This document shows positions 7,049 through 14,584 of a stretch of 14,878 nt of DNA, in pieces. The stretch is from contig JAICZO010000471.1 of the NCBI GenBank assembly GCA_029057255.1, positions 1 through 14,878 on the forward strand, in the 5' to 3' direction. This DNA comes from Muribaculaceae bacterium (lineage in GTDB: Bacteria > Bacteroidota > Bacteroidia > Bacteroidales > Muribaculaceae). The notes below the pieces were generated by a model. It did no database searches and was not told the origin of the DNA. It saw nothing but the letters and a program-made list of their open reading frames with translations. Within the stretch, counting starts at the first letter, position 1. Each line of letters begins with the position of its first letter. The position numbers were made by a program, and so were the translations under genes.

Positions 7049-8355
7049 TACTCGGCAAGCAGGTCGGCGACGACAAAGGTGCTGCCGCCGACAAAGATGG
7101 TGTCGGCCGAGGCGTCGGCTGCCGTCAGTGCGTCGGCATAGGCGTCGGCGACAGTGGCGAACACAGACCCTTCGATGCCTGCGGCCGCCGCTTCGGCGGC
7201 AAGGCTCTCGGCGCTTCGGCCTCGTGCTACCGACGGGGTGGCGAAGCGGTATGTGGCGTTGCGGGGCAGCAGGGGCAGGATATGCGCTATGTCTTTGTCG
7301 GCGACGAAGCCGAGGATGATGTGCAGGCGTCCGGCAGGGCTGTCGGCCATGCGGCAGAGCGCCGGCGCGAGCCACTCCCATCCGCCGATGTTGTGGCCTG
7401 TGTCGCAGACGGTGCGTACGGGTACGCCCCCGAGCCACATCCAGCGGCCCATGAGGCCTGTGGTGCGGCACACGTCGGCGAAGCCGCGGCATACGGCTTC
7501 TGAGTTTATGCGCGGCAAGCGCTGACAGAGCACGTCGAGAGCGGCCATGACAGTGGCGGCGTTCTCGGGCTGGCAGTCGCCTGTGAGGGCGGGGTGAATG
7601 TCGCCCCAGGGTGTGCCGCGGTAGAAGGGCGCTCCGTCGGTGTCATGCCCGATGTCGAGACGGACAGTGTCGGCGGCATATACTATCGGGGCGCCGGCGC
7701 GTCGTGCGGCGCTGTCGAAGACGTCGCGCACGTCAGCGCTGTCGGCACGGCCGATGACGACAGGCACGCCCGGCTTGATGATGCCCGCTTTCTCGGCCGC
7801 TATCGCGGCATGCGTGCTGCCCAGGAGGGCGGTATGGTCGAGCGATATGTTTGTTATGATGCTCAGTATGGGCGTGATGATGTTGGTACAGTCGAGCCGG
7901 CCGCCGAGACCGGTCTCGATTACGGCCACATCGACAGCGGCGTCGGCGAAGTGCCTGAACGCCATGACCGTCGTCAGCTCGAAGAACGTGGGCGCGAGAG
8001 CGCGCAGCTCGCTGTCGGCCATGTAGGTGTCGACGAAGCGGCAGACATCGTCCTGCGGTATGGGACGGCCGCCGACGCGTATGCGCTCGCGGAAGTCCAC
8101 AAGGTGAGGCGATGTGTAGAGGCCCGTGCGGTATCCCGCCGCCTGAAGTATGGCTGCTATGGTGTGTGCCGTGCTGCCTTTGCCGTTGGTGCCGGCAACG
8201 TGTATCATGGCTGGAATGGCCCGGTGCGGGTCACCCCAGCGGCGTGCGAGAGTGAGCGTGGTGTCAAGCCCGGGTTTATATGCGCCTGCGCCGACGTTCT
8301 GGAACATCGGCACCTGACTGAATAGAAATTCAGTGGCCTCGGAGTATGTTATCAT
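7036..8355 (-). CDS. folC: Bifunctional folylpolyglutamate synthase / dihydrofolate synthase
   Basis: This 439-aa cytosolic Mur-ligase-like enzyme adds glutamate to dihydropteroate and/or extends the polyglutamate tail of folates using ATP. Visible motifs are the P-loop GTNGKGS (55-61), TSPHLVDFRERI soon after, ETGLGGRLDCTN in the central domain, and VCDTGHNIGG near the start of the C-terminal domain, corresponding to the DxxHN motif of the family. The length is normal. It is the last gene of the minus-strand operon, starting 33 bases after the second chromate-transporter gene. Its TAG stop (7036-7038) lies inside the 3' end of the opposite-strand beta-barrel gene, so there is no room for a terminator between them. 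A single dual-function FolC is the usual state, but the sequence alone cannot show both activities. Confidence 0.93.
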   Translation of the reverse strand: MITYSEATEFLFSQVPMFQNVGAGAYKPGLDTTLTLARRWGDPHRAIPAMIHVAGTNGKGSTAHTIAAILQAAGYRTGLYTSPHLVDFRERIRVGGRPIPQDDVCRFVDTYMADSELRALAPTFFELTTVMAFRHFADAAVDVAVIETGLGGRLDCTNIITPILSIITNISLDHTALLGSTHAAIAAEKAGIIKPGVPVVIGRADSADVRDVFDSAARRAGAPIVYAADTVRLDIGHDTDGAPFYRGTPWGDIHPALTGDCQPENAATVMAALDVLCQRLPRINSEAVCRGFADVCRTTGLMGRWMWLGGVPVRTVCDTGHNIGGWEWLAPALCRMADSPAGRLHIILGFVADKDIAHILPLLPRNATYRFATPSVARGRSAESLAAEAAAAGIEGSVFATVADAYADALTAADASADTIFVGGSTFVVADLLAEYQKQ

Positions 8356-8388
8356 ATCGTTGGTAGCTTATGTCGTGATAGCTGTGTG

Positions 8389-8958
8389 TCAGAATATCAG
8401 CCAGCCGATGATACCGGCGGCGATTATGAGGAGTATGGGGTGTATGCGGGTGAAGAGCGTGATGGCGAGAGCCACTGCTGCGAGAACGACGCTCTTGGCG
8501 ATGTCAGGAGGCGTGTGGCCGAAGTTCTCGCCGTTCATCAGGATGAGGGCGGCCGAGGCTATCAGGCCGATGACGACGGGGCGCAGCCCGGCGAAGATGC
8601 CTTTGAGGGCGGCGCTGTCGCGGTGGCGCTGGATGTAGTGCCCGGCATATCTGACCAGAAAGAAGGAGGGCAGGACGACGACGATGGTGCACAGCAGCGA
8701 CCCTAAGATGCCGAAGAGGGGCGAGGCGAGGGCCGGCGACGATGCCGCCGGTGCTACATAGCCGATGTATGTGGCCGAGTTGATGCCTATGGGACCCGGG
8801 GTCATCTGCGATATTGCCACGATGTCGGTGAACATCTGCTGTGTAATCCATCCCGGGGTGACTATTTCGTTCTCTATGAGGGCGAGCATGGCGTAGCCGC
8901 CACCGAAACCGAAGAACCCTATCTTGAGATAGCTCCAGATAAGACGAAGGTATATCAT
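8389..8958 (-). CDS. Chromate transporter (CHR) family protein, single-domain, second of pair
   Basis: This 189-aa integral membrane protein corresponds to one half of the CHR superfamily permeases that export chromate or move related oxyanions. It has the N-terminal GFGGGYAM (17-24) and the canonical QMTPGPIGIN (51-60), including the PGP core. Several hydrophobic segments follow (about 70-105, 125-142 and 155-189). It lies 15 bases after the partner CHR gene, so the two probably make a heterodimeric (short-chain CHR pair) transporter. The true substrate in an anaerobic gut-type bacterium is unknown; chromate is a family label rather than an inference from this sequence. Confidence 0.88.
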   Translation of the reverse strand: MIYLRLIWSYLKIGFFGFGGGYAMLALIENEIVTPGWITQQMFTDIVAISQMTPGPIGINSATYIGYVAPAASSPALASPLFGILGSLLCTIVVVLPSFFLVRYAGHYIQRHRDSAALKGIFAGLRPVVIGLIASAALILMNGENFGHTPPDIAKSVVLAAVALAITLFTRIHPILLIIAAGIIGWLIF

Positions 8959-8973
8959 GCTTGCTTGTTATTT

Positions 8974-9534
8974 TTATTCGGACTTGAGATTGCGGTGGGC
9001 GCGGCGTGTGAGGAAGTAGCCAGCGGCGCCGCCCGCCACGATGTAGAGGATGGGGTTGGAGATGACGGGTATCTTCGACCACACCAGCAGCGCTACTGCC
9101 GCCGGTATCCACGCCAGACGCCACCCTATGCCCGAGGAGCGGGCTGTGGTGAAGACGGGGGCGAGGATGAGTGCCACCACGACCGGACGTATGCCCTTGA
9201 AGATGGCCGTCAGCGTGGCGTTGCCCGTTATGGTCTCGGGGGTGAGGAACATGGCGATGAGGAGGATGATGAGGAAGCAGGGCAGTATGGTGCCTGCCGA
9301 TGCGGCGATGGCGCCTTTGAGTCCGCGCAGCTTGTCGCCGATGACGACGGCAATGTTGACGGCCAGGACGCCGGGCATCGACTGTGCCACGGCGAGCAGG
9401 TCGAGGAACTCGGCGCGGTCGAGCCAGTGCCGCTTGTCGACGACTTCACGCTCGATGATTGTTATCATCGCCCATCCTCCGCCGAAGGTGAATGCTCCGA
9501 TCTTTGCAAATGTGAAGAAAAGTGTTGAAAGCAT
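8974..9534 (-). CDS. Chromate transporter (CHR) family protein, single-domain, first of pair
   Basis: This 186-aa membrane protein is homologous in layout to its neighbour: TFGGGWAM (16-23) and a second motif at the same offset, QSMPGVLAVN (51-60). The usual PGP is replaced here by PGV, so the two halves differ at the family's best conserved signature and are not simple duplicates. Strongly hydrophobic stretches follow (about 80-98, 118-132 and 140-175), and the C terminus is short and basic (TRRAHRNLKSE). The gene starts 20 bases after mutS2 and ends 15 bases before the second CHR gene, which indicates cotranscription. Two short CHR proteins encoded side by side are known in other bacteria, where both are needed together. 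Confidence 0.88.
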   Translation of the reverse strand: MLSTLFFTFAKIGAFTFGGGWAMITIIEREVVDKRHWLDRAEFLDLLAVAQSMPGVLAVNIAVVIGDKLRGLKGAIAASAGTILPCFLIILLIAMFLTPETITGNATLTAIFKGIRPVVVALILAPVFTTARSSGIGWRLAWIPAAVALLVWSKIPVISNPILYIVAGGAAGYFLTRRAHRNLKSE

Positions 9535-9554
9535 GTCTTGGATGTGTCGTATTG

Positions 9555-12029
9555 TCAGAATTCGATGACAGTGATGCCGGCGCCGCCGAGGCGTACGTCC
9601 TCGTCGTGGTAGGATTTGACGGCCGGGACGGTGTCGAGGTATGTGCGGATATACTGTCTGAGGGCGCCTGTGCCCGTGCCGTGCAGAATGCGCACGCGCG
9701 AGGCGTTGAACTGGATGGCGTCGTCGATGTAGTACATGACGGCCTGCACGGCCTCGTCGGCACGCATGCCGCGGACATCTATCTCGTGGCTGAAAGCAAG
9801 CTGACGCTCGCGGCTGGCGTCGGATGTCTGCGACGATATGTAGCTCACGCCCTTCGACGCTCCCGACTGAGCCTTGCGTATGGTGCGCTTGAGCCTCGAG
9901 AGCTTGACAGTCATCTTCATGGCTCCGAAAATGACAGTGGCGTTCTTGCCTGTGATGTCGGCTATGGTGCCTACGGTGTCGCCGCCGTCGAGCAGCACAT
10001 TGTCGCCGGGCTGCAGCGGAGCCTCGGCGGCGGGCTGGCGGCGCGGCTCCGCCTCTTTCTTCTTGCGGCGTGCGGGCACCTGACGGTCGAGCAGCGGATG
10101 GCTGCCTTCGCCTTCGGCCGCTTTAGCCGCGAGGGTGCGCCTCTCCTCCTCGAGGCGGCGTCGCGCCTCGCGAGTGCGCTCCTTGTCGGCCTGGCTGTTG
10201 CGAATCTCGCGTATCGTGCGCTCGATGCTTGCGTTGCTGCCGTCGAGAATCTCTCGCGCCTTGTCGCGGGCCTCGCTGATGATTTCGCGGCGCTTGCCCC
10301 TGAGGGCCTCCATCTCCGCCTCGTATCGCTCGAGCGTCTCCTCGAGCTGCTTCTCCTTGCGCCGGATTTCCTGACGTTTGTTCTCCCAGTAGCGACGGTC
10401 GCGGGCGATGTCGAGCAGATACTTGTCCATGTTGACATAGTCGCTGCCTACAATCTCTCCGGCGTCGTCTATAATCTCCTGCGGCAGACCTGTCTTGCGG
10501 GCAATCTCGATGGCGAAGGAGCTGCCGGGGTGGCCTATGGCGAGGCTGAAGAGCGGCTGCATGCGCTGCCTGTCGTAGAGCATAGAGCCGTTGACGAGGC
10601 CGGGTGTCTCTTCGGCGAACTGCTTGAGGTTCTGGTAGTGTGTCGTTATCACTCCCCACATGTGGCGCTTGTTGAACTGCTTGAGCAGAGCCTGCGCTAT
10701 GGCGCCGCCTATGCCCGGCTCGGTGCCGCCGCCGAACTCGTCGATGAGAATCAGCGTGCGGTCGTCGCCGTGGGCGAGGAAGTACTTCATGTTGCGCAGA
10801 TGCGACGAGTATGTCGACAGGTCGTCTTCGATCGACTGGTCGTCGCCGATGTCGATGAAGATGCTCTCCATGATGCCTATGTGCGAGTTGTCGTGCATGA
10901 CCGGCAGCACGCCGCACTGGGTCATATACTGGGTGATGGCTACGGTCTTGAGTGTCACCGACTTGCCGCCGGCGTTGGGTCCCGAGATGATGAGCAGGCG
11001 GTGGCGGTCGTCGAGGCGTATGTCAAGCGGTACTATGGTCTTGCCCTGGCGCTCGAGCGACTGCTTGAGCACGGGGTGGCATGCGCCGTACCACTCGATT
11101 TCGGGGCGCTGCGACAGGTGCGGCATCATGCCGCCGACAGCCGCCGCATAGCGCGCCTTGGCGTGGATGAAGTCGAAGGTGCCGAGGATGTCGAAGCCGT
11201 CGAGCAGCGGGTCTATCTCCGGGCGTATGGTGTCGGCCAGTGCCGTGAGTATGCGCACAATCTCGCGCTTCTCCTCGATGGCGAGCTCGCGCAGGCGGTT
11301 GTTGGCCTCGACTACTTCCGCCGGCTCGATGAAGAAAGTCTTGCCCGAAGCCGACTCGTCATGCACGATGCCTGCAATCTTGCGCTTGTACATCGGCGCC
11401 ACGGGGATGACAAGGCGTCCGTCGCGCACCGATGGTGTGACGTCGGCCTCGATGTAGCCCTCGCGCACAGCCGATGCTATGACGCGCCGCATGGCCGAGT
11501 TTATGCCTGCGGCACATGCGGCCATCGAGCGTCGGATGTCGGCGAGAGCCTCCGACGCATTGTCCTTGATGTCGCCGTGGCGGTCGATGATGCGGTCTAT
11601 GGCCGCCGTCACCACGGGGTAGGGGCTCAGCGTGCAAGCCAGCGCGTCCAGCTCGGGGTATGGCGACGAGGGGTTCTCCGGGTCGTCGCCGCGCAGCTTG
11701 CCGAAGAATGCCGCAATCTCGGCCATCGCGCCCAGCGATGCGCGCAGCCCCGGCAGCTCGCTCTGTGCGGCGTAGGTGCCGGGCACGCGCAGAGTCTGCA
11801 GCAACTGTCGCTTGTCGTGTATGCCCGTCAGCGACAGGCCGGCGTCGCCTGCTATGATGTCGGCCATCTCGGCCGTCTGCTTCAGCAGGCGCGACACTGT
11901 GTCGAAGCTCGTGCTGAAACACATGCTCTCGCAGTGCGTCTGCCCCAGCGGTGAGGAGCACAGGGCGGCTATGCTCCGGCGCACGGCGTCGAAGCCCGTC
12001 TTATGTTCTATAGTGTCGGGATATACCAT
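9555..12029 (-). CDS. mutS2: Endonuclease MutS2 (Smr-domain MutS paralogue; ribosome-rescue ATPase)
   Basis: This 824-aa protein is a MutS paralogue lacking the mismatch-recognition domain. In order it has a MutS core and clamp region (about 1-330), an ABC-type ATPase with Walker A GPNAGGKS (350-357) and Walker B LILIDEFGGGT (426-436), a long charged coiled coil (about 545-635), a KOW/SH3-like module (about 672-715: PGDNVLLDGGDTVGTI...) and a C-terminal Smr domain (about 748-824) with DVRG (751-754) and HGTGTGAL (783-790). The length fits the family. MutS2 was long assigned to suppressing recombination; in Bacillus subtilis it senses and splits collided ribosomes through the KOW-Smr end. It lies 42 bases after smpB, another ribosome-rescue gene, which fits the newer role. 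The ATG at 12029 gives the usual family N terminus (IEHKTGFDAVR). Confidence 0.95.
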   Translation of the reverse strand: MVYPDTIEHKTGFDAVRRSIAALCSSPLGQTHCESMCFSTSFDTVSRLLKQTAEMADIIAGDAGLSLTGIHDKRQLLQTLRVPGTYAAQSELPGLRASLGAMAEIAAFFGKLRGDDPENPSSPYPELDALACTLSPYPVVTAAIDRIIDRHGDIKDNASEALADIRRSMAACAAGINSAMRRVIASAVREGYIEADVTPSVRDGRLVIPVAPMYKRKIAGIVHDESASGKTFFIEPAEVVEANNRLRELAIEEKREIVRILTALADTIRPEIDPLLDGFDILGTFDFIHAKARYAAAVGGMMPHLSQRPEIEWYGACHPVLKQSLERQGKTIVPLDIRLDDRHRLLIISGPNAGGKSVTLKTVAITQYMTQCGVLPVMHDNSHIGIMESIFIDIGDDQSIEDDLSTYSSHLRNMKYFLAHGDDRTLILIDEFGGGTEPGIGGAIAQALLKQFNKRHMWGVITTHYQNLKQFAEETPGLVNGSMLYDRQRMQPLFSLAIGHPGSSFAIEIARKTGLPQEIIDDAGEIVGSDYVNMDKYLLDIARDRRYWENKRQEIRRKEKQLEETLERYEAEMEALRGKRREIISEARDKAREILDGSNASIERTIREIRNSQADKERTREARRRLEEERRTLAAKAAEGEGSHPLLDRQVPARRKKKEAEPRRQPAAEAPLQPGDNVLLDGGDTVGTIADITGKNATVIFGAMKMTVKLSRLKRTIRKAQSGASKGVSYISSQTSDASRERQLAFSHEIDVRGMRADEAVQAVMYYIDDAIQFNASRVRILHGTGTGALRQYIRTYLDTVPAVKSYHDEDVRLGGAGITVIEF

Positions 12030-12071
12030 ATCGGAAAAAAAGTGATTGTAGCGCGTAGAGGCCTCGGCGGC

Positions 12072-12527
12072 TTACTTGTGCATCATTCGTGCGAGGTTGC
12101 GCTTGTCTTCGCGTTCTTTGATAGACTGGCGTTTGTCATATTCCTTCTTGCCTCGTGCTATGCCGATGACGAGCTTCGCCAGGCCGCGGTCGTTGATGAA
12201 CAGCCGCAGCGGCACGATGGTGAATCCGGTGTCGTGTCCGGCCTTGGCAAGGCGTGCTATCTCCTTGCGGTTGAGCAGGAGCTTGCGGTCGCGCCGTGCC
12301 TCGTGATTGTTGTAGCTGCCATAGAAATATGTGGCGATGTTCATGTTCTTGACCCACGCCTCGCCCAGCGACGAGATGTAGCAGAATGTGTCCACGAGCG
12401 AGGCATGCCCCGCGCGGATGCTCTTGATTTCCGTGCCTGTCAGCACGAGGCCTGCCGTGAAAGTCTCCACGATTTCATAGTCGAATGTGGCGCGGCGGTT
12501 CTTTATGTTGATTTCTTTCTGTTTCAT
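12072..12527 (-). CDS. smpB: SsrA-binding protein SmpB
   Basis: This 151-aa partner of tmRNA brings SsrA to stalled ribosomes for trans-translation and tagging of incomplete proteins. The OB-fold landmarks are present: [10 protein letters not shown] (31-40), [12 protein letters not shown] (74-85, equivalent to the family's NHxPxRxRKLLL), and the basic C-terminal tail GKKEYDKR followed by QSIKERE (126-140), which enters the mRNA channel. The length is typical. The start codon overlaps the stop of the upstream YIP1-family gene by 4 bases (12524-12527), so it is translated from the same message. No tmRNA gene (ssrA) is visible in the window. Confidence 0.96.
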   Translation of the reverse strand: MKQKEINIKNRRATFDYEIVETFTAGLVLTGTEIKSIRAGHASLVDTFCYISSLGEAWVKNMNIATYFYGSYNNHEARRDRKLLLNRKEIARLAKAGHDTGFTIVPLRLFINDRGLAKLVIGIARGKKEYDKRQSIKEREDKRNLARMMHK

Positions 12528-13072
12528 TGTATGATGAGATATAGCAGGTAGTATATCGCCAGCGGCACGCCGACAATGGCAGCTGCCGCCAGACCCGTGA
12601 AGCTCAGCTCGCTGTCGCGCCGCACGCCGATGTAGGGTATGGCCTTGTACAGCACCAGCACGACGTAGATTGGCAGGAACTTAAGTAGAACAAGGTTCCA
12701 GGGCAGACAGTTCTCGAGCATGCGCACGAGCACCATCAGCCCTATGCCGCACACCGTCATGGTCGAGGTGCGGCGGCTGTCGGGCGCTGCCGTCGTGAGC
12801 CTGCCGAGATACAGCTCGAAGATGAGCCGGGCGATGAATACTGCCGTGAAGTATGTGCCGAACAGAGCCGTGGCGCGCATCAGCACTTCGGGCAGGCCGG
12901 TGCCGCGGCTATAGAACAGGGCAAGGAACTCCGTCGCGGCCGCGATGCCCGTGAGAGGGTAGAGGGCCTTGCGCGTCAGCAGTTCCGGGTCGGGGTCGCT
13001 TGCCTCTATGTCTTCCCAGCCCTTGGCGGGGGCGAGAATCAGTTGCAGCAGGTATCGTAGGAATGTGAGCAT
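12524..13072 (-). CDS. YIP1-family integral membrane protein, function unknown
   Basis: This 182-aa protein has about five membrane segments (roughly residues 36-54, 67-87, 105-121, 128-145 and 160-180) and a short N-terminal cytosolic part with PAKGWEDI (15-22), a Pro/Trp signature seen at the start of bacterial YIP1/DUF1282 proteins. The loop between segments two and three is polar and basic. It is the first gene of the minus-strand operon, reading away from the AT-rich divergent promoter region, and its stop overlaps the smpB start by 4 bases. There is no catalytic motif. The YIP1 assignment rests on topology and the N-terminal pattern, so I am sure of a membrane protein and moderately sure of the family. 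Confidence 0.75.
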   Translation of the reverse strand: MLTFLRYLLQLILAPAKGWEDIEASDPDPELLTRKALYPLTGIAAATEFLALFYSRGTGLPEVLMRATALFGTYFTAVFIARLIFELYLGRLTTAAPDSRRTSTMTVCGIGLMVLVRMLENCLPWNLVLLKFLPIYVVLVLYKAIPYIGVRRDSELSFTGLAAAAIVGVPLAIYYLLYLIIQ

Positions 13073-13097
13073 TGGCGTACTTTTGGTAATTTGAGCA

Positions 13098-13105
13098 CAA
13101 AGTTA
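13098..13105 (-). promoter_or_regulatory. Bacteroidota-type -7 promoter element for the yip1-smpB-mutS2-folC operon
   Basis: Read on the minus strand this is TAACTTTG, a full match to the TAnnTTTG consensus recognised by the Bacteroidota primary sigma factor. It lies 25 bases upstream of the YIP1-family start, a normal short leader. A good TTTG -33 element at the expected spacing is not evident. Confidence 0.6.
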
Positions 13106-13137
13106 CGAAATTTGACCCGTATTTGACGATGTTTTGC

Positions 13138-13145
13138 TATTTTTG
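13138..13145 (+). promoter_or_regulatory. Bacteroidota-type -7 promoter element for the DUF5606 gene
   Basis: TATTTTTG matches TAnnTTTG on the plus strand, 43 bases upstream of the DUF5606 ATG. A TTTG at 13111-13114 is 23 bases upstream, a little farther than the usual 19-20; another TTTG at 13122-13125 is too close. The surroundings are strongly AT-rich compared with the coding DNA on both sides. Confidence 0.55.
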
Positions 13146-13188
13146 CACCCACAAACAGAATTTCAACATCTAAAACACACATACAGCA

Positions 13189-13608
13189 ATGATCAAAGGC
13201 ATACTGTCAATAACCGGCAAGCCCGGTCTCTACCGCCTCCTCAGCCGCGGACGCAACTCCCTCATCGTCGAGGACATCGCCACCGGCCGCCGCATGCCCA
13301 CATATCCCCACGAGCGCGTTATCTCGCTCGCCGACATCACCATGTACACCGACCACGGCGACGAGCCCCTGCCCGCTGTCCTTCAGGCCCTCTGCGACAA
13401 GGCCGAAGGCAAGCAGGTCGACGTCAAGGCTATCGGCGGCGACGCCGAGCTGCGCGAGTTCTTCGGCACCGTCCTCCCCGACTTCGACCGCGAGCGTGTC
13501 TACACCACCGACATCCGCAAGCTCCTCAGCTGGTACAACCGTCTGGTCGCTGCCGGCATCACCGACTTCGCCGACGAGGCTCAGGAAGAAGCTCCCGAAG
13601 CCGAGTAA
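13189..13608 (+). CDS. DUF5606 domain-containing protein
   Basis: This 139-aa soluble protein of unknown function matches the small DUF5606 family found in Bacteroidota. The N-terminal half (3-55) has KGILSITGKPGLYRLL and RMPTYPHERVISLADITMYT, probably a small beta-rich domain. The C-terminal half has ELREFFGTVLPDFDRERVY and DIRKLLSWYNRLVAAGITDF (about 87-127), likely helical, followed by a short acidic tail ending EEAPEAE. There is no signal peptide, membrane segment or recognisable catalytic motif. It has its own promoter-like element in the divergent region and is followed by a strong hairpin, so it is probably monocistronic. The abundance of C-ending codons is stronger than in the neighbours, which may reflect good expression. 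Confidence 0.9.
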   Translation: MIKGILSITGKPGLYRLLSRGRNSLIVEDIATGRRMPTYPHERVISLADITMYTDHGDEPLPAVLQALCDKAEGKQVDVKAIGGDAELREFFGTVLPDFDRERVYTTDIRKLLSWYNRLVAAGITDFADEAQEEAPEAE

Positions 13609-13629
13609 GAGCTACTGACAACAATTATC

Positions 13630-13677
13630 ACAGCTCTGCCACGAGAGAGACACATATCTCTCATGTGGCAGAGCTGT
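13630..13677 (+). terminator. Long hairpin downstream of the DUF5606 gene (probable terminator)
   Basis: The arms ACAGCTCTGCCAC (13630-13642) and GTGGCAGAGCTGT (13665-13677) pair perfectly over 13 bp. GAGAGA (13643-13648) and TCTCTC (13657-13662) extend the stem across a 2-base bulge to an 8-base loop. It begins 21 bases after the DUF5606 stop. Only a short TTT follows, so termination may be weak or depend on the stem; 3'-end protection of the mRNA is an alternative role. Confidence 0.65.
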
Positions 13678-13695
13678 CGTTTGACAAAAAATCCG

Positions 13696-13703
13696 TAACT
13701 TTG
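13696..13703 (+). promoter_or_regulatory. Bacteroidota-type -7 promoter element for rfbD
   Basis: TAACTTTG matches TAnnTTTG exactly and ends only 8 bases before the rfbD ATG at 13712. Since transcription in this phylum starts a few bases after this element, the message would have a leader of about 0-4 bases. The TTTG at 13680-13683 is closer than the usual -33 spacing. Confidence 0.55.
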
Positions 13704-13711
13704 CGCCCGAA

Positions 13712-14566
13712 ATGTCAAAGCCCCGGAAAATACTCATTACCGGCAGTGCCGGTCAGCTCGGCAGCGAGCTCTCAGCCCTGATGCAGGATGACAGTGCGTT
13801 CTGCGTCACGTCGGCACCGCACCGGATGCTCGACGTCACTTCCGAGGCTTCGTGGCGGCAGGTGCTGCAGGCCGTAAGGCCCGACATCGTCGTCAACTGC
13901 GCCGCCTATACGGCTGTCGACCGTGCCGAGTCTGACGCCGACGCAGCCACGGCGGTCAACGCGACAGCCCCGGGCATACTTGCCCGCACGGCTCCCGAGG
14001 GCACACGGATAATACATATATCGACCGACTATGTCTTCGACGGCGCCGCCGACCGGCCATACACCGAGGACGACGCTCCGGCGCCACTGTCGGTATACGG
14101 CCGCACAAAGCTGCTCGGCGAGCGGGCTCTGCTGTCGGAGCGCCCCGACAGCATGGTCATCCGCACCGGATGGCTCTACTCGGCGCACAACCGCAACTTC
14201 CTCACCACCATGCTCGACCTCGCAAGGCAGGGCAGGGCACTGGCCGTGGTCGACGACCAGACGGGCGTGCCGACGGCAGCCCCGGGGCTTGCGCGTGCCA
14301 TTGCCGGCATATGCCGCGCGGGCATCATAGCGGGCACATACCACTACAGCGCGGCTGGGCAGGCGACATGGTACGGATTCGCGCGCGAGATTTTCAGCCT
14401 TGCCGGCCTGTCGCCGCAACTTACGCCCACCACCACCGAGGCTTACGGCGCCCCCGCACCCAGACCGCGCTACTCCGTCCTCGACACGTCGCGCATCAGA
14501 GCGGCCTACGACATCGACCTGCCGACGTGGCAGCAGGAACTCCGCACCATACTCCAACAACGATAA
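13712..14566 (+). CDS. rfbD: dTDP-4-dehydrorhamnose reductase
   Basis: This 284-aa NAD(P)H-dependent short-chain reductase performs the last step of dTDP-L-rhamnose synthesis, giving the donor for rhamnose in surface polysaccharides. The Rossmann motif GSAGQLG (11-17), NCAAYTAVDRAE (62-73), STDYVFDG (104-111) and the catalytic pair Tyr129/Lys133 (YGRTK) are all present. RTGWLYS, FLTTML and VVDDQTGVPT in the substrate-binding half are also typical of RmlD. The length is normal and the enzyme appears intact. The other rhamnose genes (rfbA, rfbB, rfbC) are not in the window; here the gene is followed after 18 bases by prfC, so it acts as an isolated pathway member. The start at 13712 gives the expected short N terminus before the Rossmann strand. 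Confidence 0.93.
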   Translation: MSKPRKILITGSAGQLGSELSALMQDDSAFCVTSAPHRMLDVTSEASWRQVLQAVRPDIVVNCAAYTAVDRAESDADAATAVNATAPGILARTAPEGTRIIHISTDYVFDGAADRPYTEDDAPAPLSVYGRTKLLGERALLSERPDSMVIRTGWLYSAHNRNFLTTMLDLARQGRALAVVDDQTGVPTAAPGLARAIAGICRAGIIAGTYHYSAAGQATWYGFAREIFSLAGLSPQLTPTTTEAYGAPAPRPRYSVLDTSRIRAAYDIDLPTWQQELRTILQQR

Positions 14567-14584
14567 CAACATACCATCACCATA

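Noticed and set aside
7594..8325. Plus-strand open frame of 243 codons opposite folC
   Set aside because: It is antisense to conserved folC motifs, with no domain and no promoter.
9522..11954. An 810-codon open frame on the plus strand opposite mutS2
   Set aside because: It is antisense to a full MutS2 with all motifs intact. The product shows only repetitive Ala/Val/Arg/Leu composition and would overlap the CHR gene start.
12030..12071. T7 run (A7 at 12035-12041 on the plus strand) and the GAGGCCTC palindrome (12058-12065) between smpB and mutS2, considered as an intrinsic terminator
   Set aside because: The palindrome has no loop and no longer stem could be built next to the T-run, so transcription probably continues into mutS2.
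13134..13781. A 215-codon plus-strand frame spanning the DUF5606 gene, the hairpin and the rfbD start
   Set aside because: It is a frame-shifted shadow rich in Arg, Pro and His running through a terminator-like hairpin and a promoter element.
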